A stretch of DNA of 64,000 bases from Gaeumannomyces sp. JS-464 (taxonomy: Eukaryota; Ascomycota; Sordariomycetes; Magnaporthales; Magnaporthaceae): the NCBI GenBank assembly GCA_002197995.1, contig NGZR01000001.1, forward strand, positions 4,092,001-4,156,000. Direction: 5' to 3'. The notes beneath the pieces were generated by a model that saw nothing but the letters and a program-made list of their open reading frames with translations, did not search any database and was not told the origin of the DNA. Numbering within the stretch: the first letter of the stretch is position 1; every line of letters starts with the position of its first letter. The position numbers and the translations under genes were made by a program. Positions 45,340-55,981 of this stretch are shown in pieces.

Positions 45340-47125
45340 ATGGACAGCAACTGGTCCACGACGACCCACTGCCAGTCGGATCTGCTCCACTGCAAAGAGG
45401 ATGAGGCCGATGCCAGCGTACAACCTTCCTCGTCTCCTCGAAAGTCCCTCAAAAACGACACCGACGAGGCTGCTGCTCGGGTGCTCAAGGGTCGAGGCTC
45501 CCCCAAGTTAGCTGAAAAGCACATCTCTGTAAGGGCCGGTATCCTCCTACAACTTGGTATCAGCAACAAGGCCCATATGCCTACTTGTTTGTTGACCATT
45601 CGTTGTGCAGGAGGAATGGGCTGGCCGAGGCACTGGCTTAGACGGTCTCGATAAGATCACCGAATCCGGCGGCACGGTGCCCGGAACACCACTCACAGGG
45701 CCCCGTGACAGATCTGCCTTGTCTCCTAACAACAATGCAAGGCGAGATATGGTTGCTGCAGAGTCGCGGCTATCGCTCAATCGAGATGGCTTCCTTGCCG
45801 ACACCATATGGAACATCCCCGCCCTTCTTGACCTGACAGATTCGGTGCGCTGGTGGCTGGCCACAGCCAAAACATTGGGCCCCATGGAGAGCCGTCTCAA
45901 CGCCCTTTTGGATGTGGTGCTTTCCAACGAGGCGCTCAAGGCATCTGCATCGAGACTGCTGGTTAGCCTTGAGACGATCCGGGGAGCGAGACTGGACAAG
46001 CTTCTCGAGGCGCTGCTGGACAAAAGTAACCAACCTCCTCGGCCAGTGCCCGCGAGCTTCTTTGCAGCCAAGACGGCGGCCGGAGTCCTCCAGCGGAAGT
46101 GGCGACAGCGGTTCCGCGATGCTTACATCTCACTCGACCGTGTCAGATACCACCGAATGTTGACATGCGGGCATCTTGTAGAGGTCTCGTTTAACGCGGC
46201 GGGCGTGCCTGATAGCCCCGCGCTTTGGTGGAACACCCGCGGGAACGAGCCGCCCACCGAGGCCGAGAGTAACCGCCAATTTTATGCAGGCCAGTACGTT
46301 CACACCTTGCAAAGCTGTTCCAAGTGCCCAGGATCAATCTACCTGAATTCTGCTGACAGACTTTCGCGTCGCCATCAATGCAGCTGGTGGCTGAACATTG
46401 TCTGCGCCCATCGGACGGCATTGTTGGAAGCACACATCAAGTCCGGCCAAAGGACGACATGGTGTTGTCGCGCTTCCTCTTCTCTCCGGGAGGGAAGAAG
46501 TCCTGAAAAACGGCCGGAGCATCTATATCCGAGAGAGCTCGCATGTCTCAGATATGCACGTTTCACTCATGACCCAGGTTGGGCAGCATATCCGGATACT
46601 GCGCGGGTCACAGCTTAGAAGTATCTACGCCCCGTCCGGGGGGTTGAGATACGACGGTCTGTATGAAACCCCCGGCTGGCCAGCTACAAATTCCATTTCC
46701 CAGGCCCATAAACAGGGCGATGGGCTTGCATTTCCTGATGACTGACACGAAACAGGTACAAGATCGTGCAGTACGGACATAAGCTAAACGAGGATATCGA
46801 GATGTATCGACTCGCCTTGGTGCTGGAGCGCGTGTCGGGGCAGAAGAGCATGGAGGACCTAAAGGCTGTGCCGAAGCCATCACAACTCGATGATTGGAGG
46901 CTATACGAGCGGCTCGAGGGCGAAAAGCTCAAGTCAACGGTGGGCAGGAAGAACTTTTTGGCGTGGAAAACAAAAAAGATGAAGGACAAGCTGGAGCATG
47001 AGCAGTGGCTCGTCTCGGTAGGGCTGAGAATCGGCTACCCACACTGGCGCATAACCCTCGAGGACAACATTAAGCAGAAGGCAACATCAATGCAGGGGCG
47101 GAGGCGGGCCATTAGCTCTCGCTGA
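45340..47125 (+). CDS. SRA-YDG domain protein (putative modified-DNA reader)
   Basis: Exons are 45340-45528, 45611-46660 and 46756-47125; introns are 45529-45610 (GTAAGG..GCAG) and 46661-46755 (GTATGA..ACAG, Leu codon split 2+1). Splicing the second intron joins RYDGLY to KIVQYGHKLNEDIEMYRLAL, which gives the SAD/SRA (YDG) signature. It is preceded by NGRSIYIRESSH and HIRILRGSQLRSIYAP. The N-terminal half is a helical region with SVRWWLATAKTLGP and QRKWRQRFRDAYISLDRVRY, the latter typical of fungal SRA proteins. The frame breaks near 46442-46447, where one surplus G interrupts HIKSAKGRHGVVALPLL. The corrected length is about 535 residues. SRA domains in plants and animals flip 5-methylcytosine or hydroxymethylcytosine; whether this fungal member does is inference. 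There is no catalytic domain alongside. Confidence 0.8.
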
Positions 47126-47472
47126 TTTATCCTGCATCGAGGGTGAGGACTTGCTTGAGCTCGTGTTCAAGGCTGATGTCATTCAGGGGCTGATAGTGGC
47201 GGGGGTTAGGGTTGCAACTGGGGTCTCCACCCCACGCTGAGCCGCGTAGAGGGGTTGATACAGGGCGCACTCTCGGGCACGCGCTGATTGATAACGGCAT
47301 TCATAATCGGCTCATACCGAGCGGCCTACACTAGGTACAGGTACTACCTACCGACAGTTAATACTAAATCAACCTTTCACCTATACCCATCGACGCTGGC
47401 TCACAAGGTTCCCCCATCACGGGCGACACAGGCCACCCCTCATCGTTAGAGACCTCTGTTGTGTGACAGACG
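47126..47472. other. Short spacer, probable PIN4 promoter
   Basis: 347 bp between the SRA-YDG stop and the PIN4 start, in tandem orientation. It includes a TACC/GGTA-rich stretch near 47330-47352. No gene is seen. Confidence 0.5.
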
Positions 47473-47996
47473 ATGGCGAAAAAAACCAACGATAAGAAGC
47501 CAGCCGACAAGAAAGGCCAGGGCAGCAAGGATTCCGGCGACAAGGGAGACAAGAAAGTGAAGGCTGCGCAGCAGATAAATGTGCGCCACATCCTCGTGAG
47601 TGGCCTGTCTACCCCTTCTTCACAGCTGGATGTCTCCACTGTCGATCCCGTCATCTTCCCTGTCCCTACCCGTGGACTTGCCCCTGGCAGCAGACCTGCC
47701 AGTTGCGCGGCAGCTCTAACATCAAGGACCCAATCCAGTGCGAGAAGCACAGCAAGAAAGAGGAGGCTCTCCAGAAGATCAGGGATGGCGCCAAGTTTGA
47801 CGAGGTCGCCCGCGAATACTCAGAGGACAAGGCTAGGCAGGGGGGCTCACTGGGCTGGAAAGCGAGAGGCACACTAAAAGCCGAGTTTGAGGCTGTCGCC
47901 TTTGGCCTGGAGCCAAGCACAACTTCAAGTCCCAAGATCGGCGAAGCAAAAACAGCGTTTGGTTATCATATCATTATGGTTGAAGGAAGGAAGTAA
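47473..47996 (+). CDS. PIN4: Parvulin-type peptidyl-prolyl isomerase (Pin4/Par14 class)
   Basis: Exons are 47473-47595 and 47739-47996, with an intron 47596-47738 (GTGAGT..CCAG, phase 0), for 126 residues. A Lys-rich basic tail (residues 1-35) precedes one rotamase domain: INVRHIL joined across the intron to CEKHSKKEEALQKI, then GAKFDEVAREYSEDKARQGG, GSLGWKARG and FGYHIIMVEGRK. There is no WW domain, so it is the Par14/Pin4 class (nucleolar or ribosome-biogenesis linked), not the phospho-specific Pin1/Ess1 class. Reading the first exon without the splice ends quickly, which supports the intron. The frame is intact. Confidence 0.95.
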
Positions 47997-48368
47997 AAGC
48001 GCAAGCTGGGGGCAAGGCTAGAACCACCCACATATGCTGGTGCTCTTGACAACACGGTAGTATGCCATGGCTCTCAGGCAAAACCCCCCGAGGACATCAG
48101 AATCGACGGCCGTCACTCTCGGCGTCTTTTTGATCAATTTTTTCATTGTTTTGTTCCGACCCGAATGCAAGGTGTCCTAGTCCTAGGACAATGCGCCCCT
48201 CCGGGACCTATTCCGATGCCAGCTTTGAAAGAAGCTAAAGTACATCCGAACCGTTGTCGTCGCGACTCGATATACCCATCGTGTCTCTATGTTTCCCCCG
48301 GTCATCGTAACGCCCATGCAAAGAAAAAGAACCCTTTTTTGTGTCCGCTCGGTGCAAGAAATGAAAGT
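47997..48368. other. Convergent 3' spacer PIN4 / RPS12
   Basis: 372 bp carrying the 3' ends of both convergent genes; T-rich near 48125-48155. No gene is seen. Confidence 0.6.
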
Positions 48369-49170
48369 TTATTGCTCCGTCTGGAAGTAGTTGAGAATGA
48401 CAGAGCGCTCCTGCGACTCCTCGCCCCAGTCCTTAACCACGACGCACGAGCAGTTGACGACCTTGCGGGCGTTGCCCTCGCGGTCCAGGACGCCTGGTGT
48501 ACAGGGAATTATCGTGTTAGCTCAGTCCCGACAGAGGGCCTTTACGGCGTGAGGTGTAAGGGGACACCAGGGTCGTCTTCGGAGGGCACTCACAGAGACC
48601 GGCCCACTCGCCTAGCTGCTTGCCGTCGGGGACCTTGATCAGAGGGATCTTGTGCTCGGAGCACAGAGCGATGACCAGCTTCTTGTAAGCCTCCTCCTCG
48701 CAAGCCTCGTTCAGGACGCACATGTGCGCTTGGCGGCGGTCCAGGGCCTTGGAAGCCTCCCGCAGGCCGCGCGCAAGACCGTCGTGCATCAGAGCCAGCT
48801 TCAGGACACCCTTGAGGGCGTCCAGAACGGACATGGAGCCCTTGGAGGCATCGGCCGAGACCTCAACCTCCTCAGCGACCTCGGGGGTTCGTCTCTTCTA
48901 CGTCCGACTGCAGCGCGGGGTTGCCCACCAAACGTTAGCCCAGCGCATTTCTTGTCGGCAGCGACCCTGGCCGCTCTGCCGCAGCAATCCTCGCGGGCCC
49001 GGCGCGCCCATGTCAATCGCGTTGTTCTGCCTCTTCCCCTTCCTCCTCCTCTTGCGCAAAGTCTGGACGAAAACTCCCCAATGGTCGAGGTGGGGGACTC
49101 AAGTCGGGACCCGGCCCCAGGCGGCAAGGCGCGGCGCGGGCAGGGAATTTCTCTCGGTAGCTCTTACCAT
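48369..49170 (-). CDS. RPS12: 40S ribosomal protein S12 (eS12)
   Basis: A small-subunit beak protein. Exons (minus) are 49170-49168 (the ATG alone), 48907-48594 and 48493-48369. Introns are 49167-48908 (GTAAGA..GCAG) and 48593-48494 (GTGAGT..CCAG, Cys codon split). The protein reads MSDVEETNP, then [60 protein letters not shown], and ends NYFQTEQ. The frame breaks at 48883-48887: the five-base C run (coding strand) must be four for the N terminus to join the body. The corrected length is 146 residues, normal for the family. A broken copy of an essential single-copy ribosomal gene is implausible, so this is strong evidence for a base-call error. It is divergent with RPS22. Confidence 0.96.
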
Positions 49171-49972
49171 CTTGAGTTTTTGCTTTCAAGTCGGTGTCGG
49201 TGCGATCCTCGAAGAGATTTCGTAGAAACTATGAGTTGGGGAGAATGTAGGGAGGGACGTTGGATTTGGTGGTAGTTTTTTGTCACAATCCATGGCCAGC
49301 CAGGCCGCATCCCAAACTTCCCTATCAAAGCTGCCCACCTCTGGTGTGGGGTGGCACGTGCGCAGCAGATTGTGATTAGGGCAGCGAATTTTTCGGTGGT
49401 GGACCCAGGAAGCAGCGACACACCGCATTCGCCCGCGAGTTTTTTTTTTTTTTTCTCGCTCTCTTTTGTTGTCTCTGCGTTTTTTCCCCCTTTGATTTTG
49501 CACCTGAAAACCCATCGCTAATTCGCCAAACAGCACCCATCGAGGTATGTTAGACTTCAAATATTGTACAGCAATGACTTGAACACGATCGCAGGCGATG
49601 CCATTCTCGGAGGCTGGAGAGAGCAATCACGGTCGGTCGCGTCGGTGCGCCGACCACAGGCGAGTCGACACTCGGGGTGTGGGAGGAGAGACTGGTAGCA
49701 GGATGGAATGAAGGTGGAGGATTCCAAGGCTTCGGTCGACCGATCCCACGCGATGTCGACTCCCGCGACAGCCGCCCGGACACCGCCGTGATACGCTTCT
49801 CTCCTTCGGAAACGAGCAGGCAGAACCCTCGCAGACATGATCTTGTCAAACAGGGCACTCTCCTTGGCTCGAGCCTCAAGGTGGCTAACGTTCCCCTGCG
49901 ATCGAACCCGGCAGATACCTCATCTCCCCGTCACGATTTGAGAATCTCCGACAACCACCCACATCCTTCAAG
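49171..49972. promoter_or_regulatory. Shared divergent promoter of RPS12 and RPS22
   Basis: 802 bp separate the two ribosomal-protein start codons. A CACGTG E-box (49355-49360) and TTAGGGCAG (about 49376-49384) lie about 16 bp apart near the RPS12 side. Pyrimidine-rich tracts follow (49441-49495), typical of fungal ribosomal-protein transcription starts. CGACAAC occurs in the RPS22 leader (49949-49955). Cbf1 (CACGTG) and Tbf1 (TTAGGG) regulate ribosomal-protein genes in several ascomycetes; their action here is inference. Confidence 0.55.
49545..49914 (+). other. Predicted 5'-UTR intron of RPS22
   Basis: The donor GTATGT at 49545 lies just downstream of the pyrimidine-rich initiation region. 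The branch-like GCTAACG near 49884 and the acceptor GGCAG end at 49914, 58 bp before the RPS22 ATG. Leader introns are common in fungal ribosomal-protein genes. Prediction only; RNA reads would settle it. Confidence 0.45.
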
Positions 49973-50575
49973 ATGGTCCGCACCTCCGTCCTCAACGATG
50001 CTCTGAAGAGCATCAACAACGCCGAAAAGGCCGGCAAGCGCCAGGTCATGATCAGGCCGAGCTCCAAGGTCATCACCAAGTTCCTGAGCGTCATGCAGAA
50101 GCACGGTACGTCACGACAGCCTCCTGGGCTGCCCACCTGCACCAAACCCCCAGTCGGCATGATAACTGGACGATGGTCTCAACTACACCCACGACCCAAG
50201 TCTTTTAAGTTGCCGATAGATGAAACTGCGAGGAAATCTTACACGTTCTCGGACTCTACCCCATGAAGTACAGCGTTTAATTTCTCGCAACATACACTGA
50301 CATTGACACCGTCCAGGCTACATCGGCGAGTTTGAGGAGCTCGATGACCACCGCTCCGGCAAGATCGTCGTTCAGCTGAACGGCCGCCTCAACAAGACCG
50401 GCGTCATCTCCCCAGGTACAACGTCCGCCTGTCGGATCTCGAGAAGTGGGTCGTCAAGCTGCTTCCCGCCCGTCAGTTCGGCTACGTCATCCTCACCACC
50501 TCGGCTGGCATCATGGACCACGAGGAGGCCAGGCGCAAGCACGTCTCGGGCAAGATCATTGGCTTCTTCTACTAG
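49973..50575 (+). CDS. RPS22: 40S ribosomal protein S22 (uS8, S15a)
   Basis: Exons are 49973-50105 and 50317-50575, with an intron 50106-50316 (GTACGT..CCAG) splitting the Gly codon in QKHGYIGEF. The sequence is near-invariant for the family: [20 protein letters not shown], then [20 protein letters not shown] and the C terminus GKIIGFFY before TAG. The frame breaks at 50410-50413: CCCC must be CCCCC to read [17 protein letters not shown]. With that base the protein is 130 residues, exactly the family length. This is the cleanest proof that C-run lengths in this assembly are unreliable. Confidence 0.97.
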
Positions 50576-51419
50576 GCTAGGCTGGTTTTGGTTGGGCATG
50601 GTTCGGCGTTCGGGGGTTCATGGGTCATGAGATGTCACGGTCACAAAAAGTGAGGAATACCACGAGAAAAAGCACTCGACGACTTAAAAGAGTTGAACCC
50701 TTGCCCCTTATTTATTGTCGACTGCTGTAAAGTGATACATGTCTGTGTCTAGGAGGGCGGGCGGCTAGGCGTCCTTAGGTCCCGTAGCCGATGAGCTACT
50801 TGAACGCTGAGGTGGGCGGAAACTTGGATTATGTGGACCTTGCTTGTGGACAGAACATGTTGCCCATGCGTCGTCCACTGTGCTTCGCTAAAGAGTTGGT
50901 TGATCTATTGAGTATCGATGTTAAGCCTTGTCCATTCCTCTTTTCTATTGTTATGCTTTGCGATACCAAACAACGCCTATAAATTCATAACACTGACTTG
51001 AGTCTTTTCCCTTTCTTTTTCTTCTCTACTTTTTTACTTATTTATTTTACATATGGAATATCTATTATGATAGGCCCGATTAGACGCAGGACGAGAACAA
51101 GCGTGAGATCACTGATCCCCGAGACGAGTGACCGCGCACCGGGAAATCCTGCTAGCCACCTCGGCTGAGCTGTGATTTGACACCCCTTGTGTTCGTAGTC
51201 CAACTCTTGGCATCAATTCCACGCTTAAAACGTCTTAGAATTGAAGGCCCTTTGAGTGGCGTTCGGTGGGGGGCTTTAGTGCTAACAGAGGCGAGGTGTT
51301 CGAAACGCCCCTTCGCTCTCAAGACTGCCGAAACAGCATCTGCTTTCTGGACGGAATAGTGGTCTGTTTCTGCCCAGGAGAGTCTGTCCTCGACCGGCCA
51401 AGCCAGGTCGGGTTCTCCA
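50576..51419. other. Convergent spacer RPS22 / GPI13
   Basis: 844 bp of 3'-flanking sequence, AT-rich near 50930-51075 (long T/A stretches after the RPS22 stop). No gene or RNA is recognised. Confidence 0.6.
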
Positions 51420-54400
51420 TTACTCTGCCCAGCCAAAGACCTCGGCAACGGCAAGCGAGTTGGAGCGGAAGCCCACGAGCGACACGGCTATGGCGGCGAT
51501 GTCGACCAGCAGCAACACGGCGGCGCCCATCATGAAGCGGGGGCAGAAGACGCGGAACAGCATCAGGTGGCGGCGGAGGTGCGCGGCCCAGGTCATGGTG
51601 GCGACGGACTGGACGGCGAAGTAGGCGACGAAGACGGTGGCCGCGCGGGCGCTCAGTCGGCCCAGCAGGCCGCGGCCCTTGGGGCCGACCTTCCAGACCA
51701 CAAGGAGCGGTAGGGCCGCGGCGGCGAGGAAGTGCGGGGCGAACGTGTTGAGCGCCACCAGGAGAGGGCTCCAGGGGTAGCGGATCGAGAAGAGGGGCAC
51801 GAAGGCCGCGTCCCACTGGATGCTGCTCAGCGCTGCTTGGTGGCCCGTCTTGAAGAAATGGAAGCTCGCGAGGAGAGCCAGCACGGTCGGGCCCACGGAG
51901 CTCGAGCTGGGGCCCAGGCTGTTGAGGTCGAGCATCTCGACGAGCGACAAGAGCTGCCACAGCATGAGCGCGAGCGCGCCCTGCCCCACCGGCTTCGTCA
52001 GGAGCAGAAGGGCCGCGAGCATGTTGATAGGCAGGAGCAGGTACCGGGCGCCGTGGGCGTTGCCATAGCCCAGCACCGTGATCTGCGCCCGCCCAGGCGA
52101 CCTGGGGTCCGCAGACGTCAGAATGGAGACGCAGGGGGGAGCCCATATGAAGGCGGTCGACCCAGCCACAATGGCGACGGCGAGCGTCAACTGCGCCAAG
52201 TAGACAGACAAGGTCTTGAGGATTCCTTCGGGGAGCCCGGCCGATGCAGGCAGCCAGCCGCCATTGTCTGCCGTATCCAGCGTCCAATAGAGGCAAATCA
52301 TGAAGAGGGTTGTCCGGAAAATGTAACCAATCCAGGTAGGAGCGAGCCCCTCATACGACCGCGACGGAACAAGATAGCCCTTGATGACGGTAGGTAGAGC
52401 CAGGAAGACAATCACCGGGATCGCCAACTGCCATGGTGCCGACGTCGACGAGGTAGCAGATGCGTAGTATGTCGAGGTGCAGTACGGCATTTGCTCCTCG
52501 CGACAGAGCTTAGACAGAGAAGCTAGGCGACCGAGGACGACAAATATCACCGCGTGGTATACACCCAGGGTGCGTTCTGTGAGTCCGGGCAGGCGCATAG
52601 CCGAGATGCCCGCGGCAAAGCCGAAGGTAGCCAGGAAGAATAGCGTGATGGAGTCCTCCCAGATAGTGTACGAATTAGAAGCAAATCCGATCGACTGGCT
52701 GACCACAGCAATGACCGAGAACCATCCCCAGAAGGAGATCGGCAACAGCCCCGTAAGGGTCTTCTTCCCAACCCCGAAAAGAGTCGCAATGACTGCAACA
52801 ATGCTCGTAGCAGCAGCGGCGCCAACAGCCACCTGCCAGGTCGCAACCCCGAGGTACAGCAGAGCCGTGAGGCCCAGCGTGGCACCCGGAACAGCGCCGA
52901 CCAAGGCGGCCAGAAAAAGCTTGCGCTCGAGCACATTTTTGGAAGCCGCCTCTGCCTCGGGGTCCGCAAATCCCTCGAGCTCCAACTTGCGCTCTGCAAG
53001 GTCCAGCTCGGGGTTCTCCGCCGCAGTTCCGTCATCTTCATCCTCATCGCTGCCGCGGCTGACGTAGAGAAGAAGAACGAGCAGCCCGAGGACCATGTTC
53101 CCTATGCCGATGGCCATGCTGGGAATGTCGAACCGAGCCCACAGGCCCTTGCAAACAGCCAGCGTCTCGGTTTGATATTGTGCGTAGAGATCATATGCGC
53201 GGAGAGGATCGCGTTTGGAGCCGGCTATGGCGGCGGCTTCCTCGGCTTGAGCCCAAATATCGGCAGCTGACCCAGCACCGGCCTGCCGCTCCAGTCCACG
53301 GGCAACAAAATAGGATCCTAGGTAACGCCGAATACCCGCAGTCGCCACCCGCGACACAGCGGCAAGGTTGTCGAACGCATCCCCGCGCTTGCCGGCAAAC
53401 GCGTCCTCGATGGGCTGCCCGAGGTTGTTGTAGGGGATTGGGATGCCCAGGAGCAGTGCCAGCGTCGGCACCAGGTCTATCTGGTTCACAGGCCGAACCT
53501 TTGCGGTCTGGGGTGGCGTCAGATGCGACGGGTCTGTGCGGCCAAAAACGGGCCTGGAAGAGTACATCCACAGCGCGGCCTCGACCTCATCATCGCTTTC
53601 GCCGCCGTGGTCGCCTTTACCGTCCATTCCGTGGTCGCCCATGACGACGAGAAGGGTGTCGTCGTCGATGGTGGCCGTCAGGTTCCTGACAAAGTCGTCC
53701 ATCTGTCGCAGCTTCGCCGTCATAGCAGGGTGGGCTGGTCCGTAGCGGTGGCCGGCATGATCGACACCCAAAAGATGCCCGAACAAAACGTCCCAGTCGC
53801 CCTTGCGCTCACGGCGCATCAGAGGGAATATGTGCTCGATTACACCCTCGTCGACCGTGTGGAGATCCCAAACGTTGAAGCTGTCATATGCGCGGCTGAT
53901 ATTAGGCTCGAAGTAGCCAGGGAAGAGCGAAGTCCAAGTATCGTCGCCGAGATGCACCATCTTGCGGCCCGCGCCTCGCAGCTGCGACAGCAGGTTGTCC
54001 TCCTCAATGGCAGTGCCAGCAAAGTTGCTTCCCAGGTCGACGAAAGTAGGTAGAGTGCCGGTGGTGAGGCCCTTGAGTCGTTGGAGCGTCGACGTGGGCG
54101 GGTCGGCGATAAAGGGGCGCAGGAAGGCGTTGTTGGGACGCTCGAGGGCGGTCTTGTGCAGGAAAGGCAGGGCGTTGTGGAACTCGGCCTCGTCATCGGC
54201 CGGAACGGTGAAGTCGTAGCGCAGGGCGTCTATGATGATGACGACGGCGCGCGGAGAAGGTCCGGGGGTGCCAGCAGCCGCCTTCGACCGTCCCACGGCC
54301 GGCCCAGTCCTTCGAAAGCATTCCCTTGCCTGCGCCGCGGACCTCGAGGGCGGCGGTCGGCGGCTCGGCGCAGCTCGACTTCTCATCAAGCACCAGGCGC

Positions 54401-54795
54401 GTCAGCAGGAAGCCAGAGGTGAAGACCAGGATCCCGGTGGCATGGATGCACAGGACCCAGACCCAGAAGCCGACGGTCCAGAGCCAGCGCGACTCGAAGC
54501 GGGCCTTGCGGCGCGCCTCGAGGGCATCGCGCTGCTGCTGTTGCTGCTTCTGTATCACACCCGCCCTGGCCCTTGCGTCCAGCTCTTCAGCCGAGGGGAT
54601 CGAGATGGCGCCATCGGATCCCGAGGCTGCGGCGCGGGCCTCCGCTCCCTCCGCCTCCTTTGCTCGTTTCGCCGCGGCGAACTGGGAGGCGATCGTCTTG
54701 TAGTCGAGCGTTTCAGCGGCGTTCTTCCCTGCTGCAGCGCGTTGCTTGGGGCTCTTCGTCTTCGCGCCTGGCGACGCCGTCGTGGCGGGGGCCAT
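51420..54795 (-). CDS. GPI13: GPI ethanolamine-phosphate transferase 3 (Gpi13/PIG-O)
   Basis: An ER multi-pass enzyme that adds ethanolamine phosphate to the third mannose of the GPI anchor precursor, the bridge to protein. An N-terminal cytosolic/linker part (about 100 residues, Ala/Gln-rich) precedes a signal-anchor segment near WLWTVGFWVWVLCIHATGIL. The lumenal alkaline-phosphatase-like domain follows: GGCWHPRTF, VVIIIDALRYDFTVP with the metal/nucleophile site, LLVVMGDHGMDGKGDHGGE. About twelve hydrophobic segments lie between 53.1 and 51.45 kb. There are no introns. The first ATG is 54795 (MAPATTASPGAK). The frame breaks near 54245-54254, where one base is surplus between CWHPRTFS and RAVVIIIDAL. 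The corrected length is about 1124 residues. The remaining 989 codons are uninterrupted. Confidence 0.95.
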
Positions 54796-55981
54796 TGAGC
54801 TATGGGAGGCAGGGCGAGGGTCGGCGGGAGCGAAAGGCGATGTGCTCTGACAGATGGACAAAGAAGAGAATGAAGATAATAAAAGAAAGTCTACTTGGCG
54901 GACGATGCTCCGTATCCCAATGCCATTATATCCCTAAGGTATGCGCTAGAAGATGCAAACAAAATCCACCCCGCAAAGCGCCCAAGCATGAATGGCAAGG
55001 ACAGACACGAAAAAGCCTAGGTTGGCGCCGATGGTTTGTGTGGACAGGCCAGAGAGGTGGTCTAAATGACGAGGATGCCCCAGAAAATGGAGTCGCTTGA
55101 TTTTCCCTCAATTCTCTTTGTACGTCAGCGTCCAATCATCAGGTTGCATCCATCCATAGGTTTTAAACAATCAACCCAGATAATTTCTGGAACAGCACGC
55201 CTAGCCGAATCGACCCTACCCTCCATTGGCGACCAGGCTGTCAATGGAAATCTAGTTACCGCCAACGGCTTTTGGGGCCTTTTTTTTTTTTTCCCCCCCA
55301 GACCACGAGCGGTTGAGGCTTGGCAAGGCTTGGCGATCATATTGTTAGGATATGGTAGCTCCAGCTCCGGTTACTCCGCTGTGCTCACGCTAGTCGCCAA
55401 CCACGTCAACGTGCACTTGAAGCAGAAAAGGCAAATCTGAACATGTATTGAACAGTTCCATCTGCAGAGTTATTTTAGTTATACAGCATTAGAAGTTACA
55501 AAGCTATGCCACAAGCCTCCAACTCCGCGATGGGGCAAGGTCGAGCCCCCGTTCGCGTCCCCTTCACCTTCTCCCACGCGAGACTGCCCTCTCCCTTCCC
55601 CGGTGCTTCGTATGTGTGTTTGTGTCATAAGGTATGTTGGACAGTAGTATATCCAGGTGCCCCAGTATGCATATAAGCCAACCAAAGAAGGGGGATACAC
55701 GGGCGAAGGGTTGCTTCTCCCGAGCTTCGGTGGCCAAGTGTCGGTAGTGATAGAGAGATTAGGTTGTAGTCGGATCGGATAGAGCAAAGTCGCTGATGTG
55801 GTATACGCTTCGTCATCTTCCGGTGATCGTCAAGGGGAGCCAAGTGACGCCGGAAGACGGCGGCCCGCTGGTGCATTATCCTTTTCAGAACAGGCAAGGC
55901 CGACGCTGTGTTGGGTTGTTTTGGGTATGATTTGGCTCTGAGTGGAAGAAAGAAGCGAGAAAGGGTTTTCGGCCCTCAAGA
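54796..55981. other. Spacer GPI13 promoter / membrane-protein 3' end
   Basis: About 1.2 kb between two minus-strand genes. It includes a T run and C run near 55281-55300. No recognisable gene. Confidence 0.55.

Noticed and set aside
4572..54254. Programmed ribosomal frameshifting or pseudogenes as explanation for the broken frames
   Set aside because: The breaks affect unrelated housekeeping genes, lack slippery-site patterns, and include RPS12 and RPS22; random base-call indels are simpler.
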